The notes beneath the pieces were generated by a model. The model was not told the DNA's origin, searched no databases, and was given only the letters and a program-made list of their open reading frames with translations. From Hymenobacter sp. IS2118 (GTDB lineage Bacteria > Bacteroidota > Bacteroidia > Cytophagales > Hymenobacteraceae): a DNA stretch of 64,000 bases. This document shows positions 1 to 5,715 of this stretch, piece after piece. The stretch lies in contig NZ_JNLX01000072.1 in assembly GCF_000715495.1 (NCBI RefSeq), positions 1-64,000 of the forward strand, given 5' to 3'. A program made the position numbers and the translations under genes. Every line of letters starts with the position of its first letter. Position 1 is the stretch's first letter.

Positions 1-335
1 GTAACTGCACCAAGCCGCTGGTCCAAAGCCGCTTAAAAACGCCAGCCTGGGCCCACTGCTGGAACCGGTCATGGACCGTGGAGGTTGCCCCCAAGCACCG
101 CGGCAAGGCCTTCCACTGCATCCCCGTAACCAAAATATAGTAGATGGCAAAAAAACATTTGGCGGTTACAGGCGGCCGGCCGGCCGCGCTTACCAGGGCC
201 GCTGGCCGGCTCCGGCAGCAGCGGTTCAGCGGCGGCCCAGAGTGCGGGAGAAGGCAAAAAATCGGCGTGTATGGTAGCTTCGTATTCGGTTGTAGTCGGG
301 CGCAACGGGAAATTTGTTAGGTGTGGTAACCCCAA
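1..335 (-). CDS. IS5-family transposase, N-terminal part, with frameshift at a T7 run
   Basis: The minus strand first encodes an IS5-type N-terminus (EPLLPEPASGPGKRGRP) up to a run of seven T on the coding strand (149-155 as A7). After the run the conserved continuation is in another frame, reading AIYYILVTGMQWKALPRCLG and then a VHDRFQQWAQAGVF segment to the window edge. Joining the two needs the loss of one T, that is a +1 shift. Many IS427-type elements split their transposase into two frames joined by slippage, so the shift may be programmed rather than a defect. The catalytic DDE residues would lie beyond the window. The start is uncertain: a TTG at 335 is the first start-like codon in frame. 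Family assignment is firm; functionality is not known. Confidence 0.75.
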
Positions 336-380
336 AATTCTCGCGCTCGGCTACAACTTCCTTATTTTCCGGATAGGCTC
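1..380 (-). mobile_element. IS5-family insertion sequence, right end (cut by window edge)
   Basis: The element runs off the left edge of the window. Its transposase reads leftward from about 335. On the minus strand the probable terminal repeat begins GAGCCTATCCGGAAAA at 380, and the next bases outward are TTA (381-383), which fits the TNA target duplication of the IS427 subgroup of IS5. The other end is outside the window, so the repeat and the duplication are inferred from one side only. Confidence 0.6.
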
Positions 381-436
381 TTAATGGCTGTTCAGAGCGT
401 CGGTGAAGTGGTGTGCGCCGGATTGGCCAGCGGCTA

Positions 437-631
437 CTACTTGTAGGTGTACCAGTCCAGCACTTCCAGCCCGGCCGCGTCATCGGTGGCTTCCACCACC
501 TCGTCGATGACGTATTGCACTTCGGCTTCGCTCCAGCCCTCGTCTTCGGCGGCGTTTACCCAGAGGTCGATGGCGGCATAGCGGCCCGTACCGGGAGGCA
601 GGAACCAGCGTACTTTTTTGCGGATATTCAT
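437..631 (-). CDS. hypothetical protein, 64 aa
   Basis: A short ATG-initiated frame encodes a 64-residue acidic soluble protein. The N-terminus is basic (MNIRKKVRWFLPPGTGRY), followed by a predicted helix rich in Glu/Asp (AEDEGWSEAEVQYVIDEVVE). No signal peptide, membrane segment or catalytic motif is visible. It lies 24 bp downstream of the RlpA-like gene on the same strand, so co-transcription is possible. I do not recognise a named family. Confidence 0.55.
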   Translation of the reverse strand: MNIRKKVRWFLPPGTGRYAAIDLWVNAAEDEGWSEAEVQYVIDEVVEATDDAAGLEVLDWYTYK

Positions 632-655
632 AATAAAGCAGTATTGCGAGAATGG

Positions 656-1117
656 CTATTTGGCGGCTTTGAGAACCGTAACCACCACGGGCACCACGCC
701 CGCCTCAATGATGTCGAGCTGCACGGCGGCACGGCGCGATACATCCACAATGTAGCCTTTGGTGTGCGGGCCGCGGTCGGTCACGGTCACTTCCACCGAA
801 CGGCCGTTGCGGGTGTTGGTTACCCGAATGAGGGTGCCGAAGGGGAGCGTGTTGTGGGCGGCCGTCATCTCGCCGGGGCGGTAGATGCTGCCGCTGGCCG
901 TGGCCCGGCCCGCAAACTTGTTGGCGTAGTAGGAGCCAAGTCCCTTTTGAGTGGCGGCCCCACGGGGCACGGCGGTCCCTTTGGCCCGGCTGGGCGCGCC
1001 TTTGCTCACGCTACGGCTGCTGCCGCACGAGGCCAGCAGGCCCAGCACCAGCAGCGGCAGCAGCCAGGTGCGCCACCAGTAGCGGGGTAATAATCCGGCG
1101 TTCAGCATCAGCGTCAT
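656..1117 (-). CDS. RlpA-like septal ring lytic transglycosylase lipoprotein
   Basis: The protein has 153 residues. A hydrophobic leader ends in a lipobox, LLASC, with Cys31 as the lipidated residue, so it is probably anchored in the outer membrane facing the periplasm. The double-psi beta-barrel spans about 58-150 and shows the RlpA signatures SYYANKFAGRATASG (62-76), TAAHNTLPFGTLIRVTN (85-101) and the acidic DRGP loop (114-117). RlpA proteins cleave naked glycan strands of peptidoglycan during division or modulate envelope proteins; this one lacks the SPOR domain of the E. coli protein. ATG at 1117 is chosen because it puts a signal peptide at the N-terminus; Met at 1108 is an alternative. 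A longer upstream frame has no signal peptide. A GH25 muramidase lies directly upstream on the same strand. Confidence 0.85.
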   Translation of the reverse strand: MTLMLNAGLLPRYWWRTWLLPLLVLGLLASCGSSRSVSKGAPSRAKGTAVPRGAATQKGLGSYYANKFAGRATASGSIYRPGEMTAAHNTLPFGTLIRVTNTRNGRSVEVTVTDRGPHTKGYIVDVSRRAAVQLDIIEAGVVPVVVTVLKAAK

Positions 1118-1224
1118 TGGCCACAAAATTAGCAATAATCCCCGGTGACCTGCCGCGCTTCGGTTCCCGCAGCGCAATATGTTGGCAACCCGCGGCGCTG
1201 ATTTATCCGCAAGTGTCCTGAAAA

Positions 1225-2097
1225 TCAACGGCTGCGCTTGCCAGGGCGCGCCTTGGACGCCTTCGTTGGAGCAGCGGGCACGCGCAGGGCCTGCAACGCC
1301 CGGAAGTTGCCCTGAAATACATTGAAATCCACCACGCCGCGGATGCCCGGCACGTAGCCTTCGTCGGAATGCTGCCAGATTATCCATTTGCTGGCGGGCA
1401 TTCTGGGACGTTCAACCTCATAGTGCGCGAGCCAGAGCGGGTAGTCATCGAAGTGGCCGGCCAGGTAGCGCTTGTAGTAGCTGTAGTTGGAATAGATGAT
1501 GGGCCGCACCCCGTAGTGCGCTTCCACCAGCCGCAGCCAGCGCCCTACTTCGCGGCGCAGCACGGCCACGTCGTGGAAATTGGGTGCTTCGATGTCGAGC
1601 ACGGGCGGCAAATCGCCGGGGCCGATGGGCACGGTACGCACGAAAAGGTCGGCCTGCAGCTTGCCGTCGCGCTTGGGCTGGAAGTAGTGGTAGGCGCCGC
1701 AGAGCACGTCAGTCTTGCGGGCCTCGCGCCAGTTGCGGGCAAAGCGCGCATCGCGCAGGGTGCCGCCTTCGGTCGCTTTAATAAACGCAAAACGCACGCC
1801 GTGGCGCGATACTTCGGGCCAATCAATACGGCCCTGATACGCCGACACGTCGATGCCGTGCACCGAGTAACCCGCGAGTAGCGGGGTTTTTTCGCGGCCG
1901 GTGAGGCCGTTTTTGGTGAGCGTGGCCCAGGTGCGGCGGGCGTAGCGGTTCACCTGCACGCGGTGGCGCAGGTAGTAGGCCAGGCCCAGGACCAAACCAA
2001 CCAGCAGCACGGCCAGCACACCGCGCCGCCACGGCCGCCAGCGGGCAGGGCGCGGGGCATGTTTGGCTTGGTGACGGGTGAGACGGGAGGCGGGCAT
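1225..2097 (-). CDS. membrane-anchored GH25 family lysozyme (muramidase)
   Basis: The protein has 290 residues. A basic N-terminus is followed by one membrane segment (about 27-44), so the catalytic domain is probably periplasmic. The GH25 fold spans about 78-270. It opens with HGIDVSAYQG (80-89) and continues with FIKATEG (105-111) and GAYHYF (134-139). The catalytic DIE triad is at 168-170 (D168, E170) and the C-terminal part is WIIWQHSDEG. GH25 enzymes hydrolyse the MurNAc-GlcNAc bond of peptidoglycan. ATG 2097 is preferred over the upstream in-frame Met at 2163, because the added residues have no homology-like character and the short form starts just before the membrane anchor. It is 108 bp upstream of the RlpA-like gene; both act on cell wall and may share a transcript. 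Confidence 0.9.
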   Translation of the reverse strand: MPASRLTRHQAKHAPRPARWRPWRRGVLAVLLVGLVLGLAYYLRHRVQVNRYARRTWATLTKNGLTGREKTPLLAGYSVHGIDVSAYQGRIDWPEVSRHGVRFAFIKATEGGTLRDARFARNWREARKTDVLCGAYHYFQPKRDGKLQADLFVRTVPIGPGDLPPVLDIEAPNFHDVAVLRREVGRWLRLVEAHYGVRPIIYSNYSYYKRYLAGHFDDYPLWLAHYEVERPRMPASKWIIWQHSDEGYVPGIRGVVDFNVFQGNFRALQALRVPAAPTKASKARPGKRSR

Positions 2098-2195
2098 AAG
2101 GCGGATAGGTCCAAAAATAACGCCCGGTCCCGGTCCATCGTGCGTTGGACCCGGGGTTTTCACGAACTTTACACTTTCAGCTGCATCTTTCTCCT

Positions 2196-2471
2196 ATGTC
2201 CTTCCTCCGCGCCGCCGACGCCCGCGACGAATCCGGCCACCTCATCCGCGAGCTGCACGGCGTCACGCTGGCCCAAATTCTGGAGTACCTCGTGGCCGCC
2301 TACGGCTGGCCCGAGCTCGATGCCCGCCTGCGCATGAACTGCTTCGCCGAAAATCCGAGCATCAAATCCAGCCTGAGTTTTTTGCGCCGCACGCCCTGGG
2401 CCCGCGCCAAGGTCGAGGAGCTGTACATCAAGGCCCGCACCGCCGAGGTGCAGGGCCGTCCCCGCCCGTAG
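2196..2471 (+). CDS. VF530 / DUF2132 family DNA-binding protein
   Basis: A 91-residue protein matches the compact VF530 family. It has LHGVTLAQILEYLVAAYGW, then MNCFAENPSIKSSLSFLRRT and the C-terminal PWARAKVEELYI helix. Members are small helical double-stranded-DNA-binding proteins of unknown physiological role. ATG at 2196 is chosen because it begins just before the conserved core; the upstream in-frame codons overlap the leader of the divergent GH25 gene. The next gene begins 6 bp after the stop, suggesting a two-gene transcript. Confidence 0.85.
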   Translation: MSFLRAADARDESGHLIRELHGVTLAQILEYLVAAYGWPELDARLRMNCFAENPSIKSSLSFLRRTPWARAKVEELYIKARTAEVQGRPRP

Positions 2472-2476
2472 CACCT

Positions 2477-2800
2477 ATGGCCGACGTATCCGAAAAGTCT
2501 TCAAAGACGGCGCTGCTGGCGGGCTTTCTGCTATTCGTGGCCTTCGAAACCGTGGCCTTTTACGGGCTGCAATATATCACGTCGGGCCTGGGCGAATCCA
2601 ACCAATACCAGGAGGAAAATACTATTGTGAGCAATTGGGTGAAGACGATGGTGTTCTTCGTGGCGCATCTGATACTCGTGATTGCGGCCATGCTGGTACT
2701 CAGCAACCAGATGCCGCGCCGCCATCGGGGCCAGGTAATGGGCTGGTTCTACCTAGCGCTGGTGATGAGTTTCGTGCTCATTATCCCGCTGTTTGGATAG
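2477..2800 (+). CDS. small integral membrane protein, hypothetical
   Basis: The protein has 107 residues and three hydrophobic segments, at about 12-32, 57-79 and 88-106. A hydrophilic loop (about 35-50) carries SGLGESNQYQEENT. No catalytic motif is visible. The ATG lies 6 bp after the stop of the VF530 gene, so the two are probably co-transcribed. I do not recognise the family, and the topology is a reading of hydrophobicity only. Confidence 0.7.
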   Translation: MADVSEKSSKTALLAGFLLFVAFETVAFYGLQYITSGLGESNQYQEENTIVSNWVKTMVFFVAHLILVIAAMLVLSNQMPRRHRGQVMGWFYLALVMSFVLIIPLFG

Positions 2801-2805
2801 GCCCC

Positions 2806-2840
2806 AAAAAACAAAACCACCGCTGTGGGCGGTGGCTCAA
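2806..2840 (-). terminator. intrinsic terminator after the Hsp20-like gene
   Basis: CCACCGC and GCGGTGG (within 2817-2836) pair around a short loop. On the minus strand the stem is followed by TTTTGTTTTTT. This is the correct orientation to end the leftward transcript of the Hsp20-like gene and lies just past the end of the rightward VF530 operon. Confidence 0.6.
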
Positions 2841-2867
2841 ATGTGAAATCCAATAACGGAGTATGCG

Positions 2868-2923
2868 GCCGGTCGGTCCCGGCGTTATCAATGGACTGCG
2901 GTGCCGGTCGGTCCCGGCGTTAT
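2868..2923 (+). repeat. 21-bp direct repeat, two copies
   Basis: The same 21 bases, beginning GCCGGTCGGTCCCGGC, occur at 2868-2888 and 2903-2923, separated by 14 bp. They lie between two convergent genes. No other copy was noticed in the window. Function unknown; it may reflect a tandem duplication. Confidence 0.85.
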
Positions 2924-2966
2924 AAAATGGAATAAGGGATAGCAGTAGCGGCAGTAACCTGAAACG

Positions 2967-3350
2967 TTAGTCGTGGCGGATGTCGATTTCGCGCTGCTGG
3001 TCGCTGGGGTTGAGGAAGGGAATGCGCACGTGCAGCTCGCTGCCCTCGTGCACGGCGTCGATGCGGGCCAGGTCGAGGTTGTCGGGCAGGTCGAGGGTTT
3101 GCATGAACAGGGGCGCGGCCAGCGGGTCGTCGGGCTGGTGGCGGTACTCGCCAAACACGCTGAGCTGCTGCTTATTGAGCACCACGCGGAAGCTGTCGGC
3201 AGAAACGGTGGGCATGGCCACGCGCACAATCACGCCCTTAGGGCGCTGGTCGATGCGCAATTGGGGCTGGGCCACGCCACCGCCAATGGTGTTGAGCAAA
3301 TCGAGCTGCGGAGCAATGGTGCGAATGAATTTTGGGCTGATGAATTTCAT
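2967..3350 (-). CDS. Hsp20 / alpha-crystallin-like small heat-shock protein
   Basis: The 127-residue protein has an alpha-crystallin-type beta-sandwich at about 28-127. It contains RPKGVIVRVAMPTVSADSFR, then LSVFGEYRH, then LDLPDNLDLARIDAVHEGSE and LHVRIPFLN. Small heat-shock proteins are ATP-independent holdases that bind unfolding proteins in the cytoplasm. The N-terminal arm is short and the terminal IxI motif is only loosely represented (IDIRHD), so it may be a smaller Bacteroidota variant. ATG at 3350 is the only plausible start. Monocistronic, with a terminator downstream. Confidence 0.75.
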   Translation of the reverse strand: MKFISPKFIRTIAPQLDLLNTIGGGVAQPQLRIDQRPKGVIVRVAMPTVSADSFRVVLNKQQLSVFGEYRHQPDDPLAAPLFMQTLDLPDNLDLARIDAVHEGSELHVRIPFLNPSDQQREIDIRHD

Positions 3351-3697
3351 GAAAATGGGGCCGGATTAGTATGCGGCTTCATTCCCACTATTACAAATGA
3401 TGTACCAATCTGAATCAGGCTCAAATGGTATTGATTATCAGACGTGTTGACTGGTTTTTTTCCTCGTTTCGCATGGTTTCGGTCAGTGTGTCGCAACCCG
3501 GCATTTATGGCTGCGAATTGCGGACGATATGGCACGGGCCAGCGCTTCAAATAACCGCTCAAAAGCAAATGTATTTTCCCGGTCGTCATGCCGAGCGCAG
3601 CCGAGGCATCTCGCTCGCACTGGTCAACGAAGCGAGCGAGATGCCTCGGCTGCGCTCGGCATGACCCAATTGAGTACGGCTACTTCTGCTCTTCTGC
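3351..3697. other. intergenic region carrying a long palindromic repeat
   Basis: No gene is supported here. The region holds the upstream part of the Hsp20-like gene and the long inverted repeat at 3585-3665. It separates the Hsp20-like gene from the end of the BamA-like gene. Confidence 0.7.
3585..3665. repeat. 34-bp perfect inverted repeat (REP/MITE-like palindrome)
   Basis: Two perfect 34-base arms (3585-3618 and 3632-3665) surround a 13-base loop. The arms begin GTCATGCCGAGCGCAGCCGA and end CATCTCGCTCGC. A related palindrome with the same overall design, GTCrTGCyGAGC then GCATCTC, occurs at 29525-29616. This suggests a dispersed intergenic element family. Such a hairpin may also end transcription on either strand. 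Confidence 0.9.
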
Positions 3698-5557
3698 TCA
3701 GAAGCGGCTGGTGAGGCCAAAGTGAATTTTGGAGGTTCGGATTTCGAATTTCTGGTCGCGCGCGCGGCCTAGCGAGTACACGAACTGGAACAGCCCGGCC
3801 GGCGTGCGAAAGCTCAGGCCCGCGCCCGCGCCGGTGGGCTGGTCGGTGTAGCGGTCGGCCTGAACGTCGTGGCGGAGGTAGGCCTGGTCGGCAAAGGCAA
3901 ATACGTAGGAATCTTCGCCAATGAATTGCCGGAATTCGGCCGTGGCCACTGCGTAAGAGCTGGTGTAAAACTGGTTTTCGTTGAAGCCCCGCAGCGAGTT
4001 CAGCCCGCCCAGCCGCAGCAGGTCGTTGGTGAACAGGCGCGGGTTCACCAGGCCCTCGCCGCGCAGTCGCAGCATCAGTACGCCCGCCCGCTTCACCGGA
4101 AAATACCGCTCGGCGCGTAGGCCAAACGTGTATTGCGTGGTGCGCAGCTGCAAGCCGTTGTAGAGCTCGGGCCGTAGCTGCGAGTTGCGGTTGATGTTCT
4201 TGGTGCCCACCGCGCCCTGCCCGCTCACCAAAGTGCCACGGTGTGGAAAAAACAGGTCGTCGAGGCTGTTGAACGCATACCCCAGGCCGTAAGAATTGTA
4301 CTGCGAATCGAGGTTTTGGGGCAGCACGGTGGTGTCGCGCAGCACATCGACAAACGAGCCACGTTGCTCGGCGAAAAAGCTGACGCGCCCGGCCCGAATG
4401 GTAGGGTAGGTGACCTGCAGCCGGGGCCGGATGGTGGTGAAATCGTTGGTTTGCTTATAGAGGTTGAACATGCCTGACACCTCCAGCGGCGACCCAAAAA
4501 AGTTTGGGTGCACGTATTGCAGGTCCAGCAACTGCGAAAGGGCGTCGGTTTTGCGCCATTGCAGGCCCACCTGCTTGCCGCCACCCTTGATGTTGCGCAG
4601 GTTGATGGTGACGTCGCCGGTAAACTGCACGCCGGTTTTGGCAAGGTCGGCGTTGGGCAAAATGCCCACAATGGCATCGAACTGGTTGGACGCCCGGTCG
4701 TCGAGCAGCAGGTACACGCGGGCAGTGCCTTTGGCAAACCGGATTTCAGGCTCGGCGCGCAGGCGCAGGTAGGGCAGCTGGCGCAGTTGTTGGGCCGCCG
4801 CCGCCACCCGCTGCTGGCTAAACGGCTGGTTGGGAAAAATCTGCAGGTATTTGGTGAGGAAGCGCTTTTTGGTTTTGGTGTTGCCCACAATCTGCAGCGA
4901 GTCGAACACCACGGCTGGCCCGCGCCGGAGCACCACCCGGCCGGCAATGCCCTGGTCGGTCAGCTCAATAGAATCCAGGCCCACGGTGGCGAAGGGAAAG
5001 CCCTGGTTTTCGGCTTCCACCAAAATCCGCTCCTGCAGCTTCGCCCAGTCGGCGGGCAAAAACGGCGTTTGGCGAAACAGCTTTTCGCGGAAGCCGGCGC
5101 GGGTGAGCAAGCCGTCGCCCAAGTTGCCGTTGCGCAGGTAGGCCCAGCGAAACGGCTGGCCCACGTAGAGGCGCACGCGTACGGTGTCGCGGGCCCAGCG
5201 CATCTCGTCGGCCGAGGCCGTGAGATAGGCATCGGCCTGCAGGGCCAGCACCAGCTCGCGCACCGCTCGCAGGGCGCTGAGCGAATCGGGCACGGTGGCC
5301 CGCACTTTGTAGCGCCGCAGCACCGTGCGGTCGGCGGCTTCGGCATCGAAGAGCAGCACGAGTGGCCGGGCCAGCACCCGGCGCGGTGCCACAGCCGGCG
5401 CCGGGCTGCTGGCCGGCGGCAGGGGCGGCGCGGCCAGGCCGGGCGCGTTGGGAACGTTGGGGTTTAGCGTGGGCGACTGGGCCAGGGCCGGGAGAGCCCC
5501 AGCCAGCCAGCCCCGCAGCAGCCAGCCCAAACAGCACAATAGAAACCGTTTACCCAT
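3698..5557 (-). CDS. BamA/TamA-family outer membrane beta-barrel protein
   Basis: The mature protein follows a signal peptide that ends near ALPALAQ. A periplasmic part contains at least one POTRA-like repeat (AVVFDSLQIVGNTKTKKRF and following, about 215-275). It is followed by a C-terminal 16-strand-type barrel of the bacterial surface antigen family (about 290-619). The loop-6 signature is visible as GGLNSLRGF. Such proteins insert or export outer-membrane proteins. The total of about 619 residues is short for BamA (five POTRAs), so a TamA-like or accessory role is more likely. Met at 5557 gives the cleaner signal peptide; 5569 is possible. It stands alone, with a hairpin upstream from the neighbouring receptor gene. 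Confidence 0.8.
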   Translation of the reverse strand: MGKRFLLCCLGWLLRGWLAGALPALAQSPTLNPNVPNAPGLAAPPLPPASSPAPAVAPRRVLARPLVLLFDAEAADRTVLRRYKVRATVPDSLSALRAVRELVLALQADAYLTASADEMRWARDTVRVRLYVGQPFRWAYLRNGNLGDGLLTRAGFREKLFRQTPFLPADWAKLQERILVEAENQGFPFATVGLDSIELTDQGIAGRVVLRRGPAVVFDSLQIVGNTKTKKRFLTKYLQIFPNQPFSQQRVAAAAQQLRQLPYLRLRAEPEIRFAKGTARVYLLLDDRASNQFDAIVGILPNADLAKTGVQFTGDVTINLRNIKGGGKQVGLQWRKTDALSQLLDLQYVHPNFFGSPLEVSGMFNLYKQTNDFTTIRPRLQVTYPTIRAGRVSFFAEQRGSFVDVLRDTTVLPQNLDSQYNSYGLGYAFNSLDDLFFPHRGTLVSGQGAVGTKNINRNSQLRPELYNGLQLRTTQYTFGLRAERYFPVKRAGVLMLRLRGEGLVNPRLFTNDLLRLGGLNSLRGFNENQFYTSSYAVATAEFRQFIGEDSYVFAFADQAYLRHDVQADRYTDQPTGAGAGLSFRTPAGLFQFVYSLGRARDQKFEIRTSKIHFGLTSRF

Positions 5558-5615
5558 GCAAAGCCCCAACGCAAAAACCGGCGTTTAATTTCCCGAAGGT
5601 AATCCCGGACGCAAA

Positions 5616-5663
5616 CCGGGCTCCGGTCCGCCACGCCTGAAAGGGTAACGAACCGGAGCCCGG
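5616..5663 (-). terminator. hairpin between receptor gene and barrel gene
   Basis: CCGGGCTCCGGT (5616-5627) and ACCGGAGCCCGG (5652-5663) are perfect complements separated by 24 bases. The hairpin lies 53 bp past the stop of the TonB-dependent receptor gene on the same strand. There is no clean T-run, so it may stabilise the 3' end rather than terminate. Confidence 0.5.
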
Positions 5664-5715
5664 CTTCAAAATCAACCAAGAAAAGCTGCGCCACCAGCCA
5701 ACGTTTGAGCCTGGC

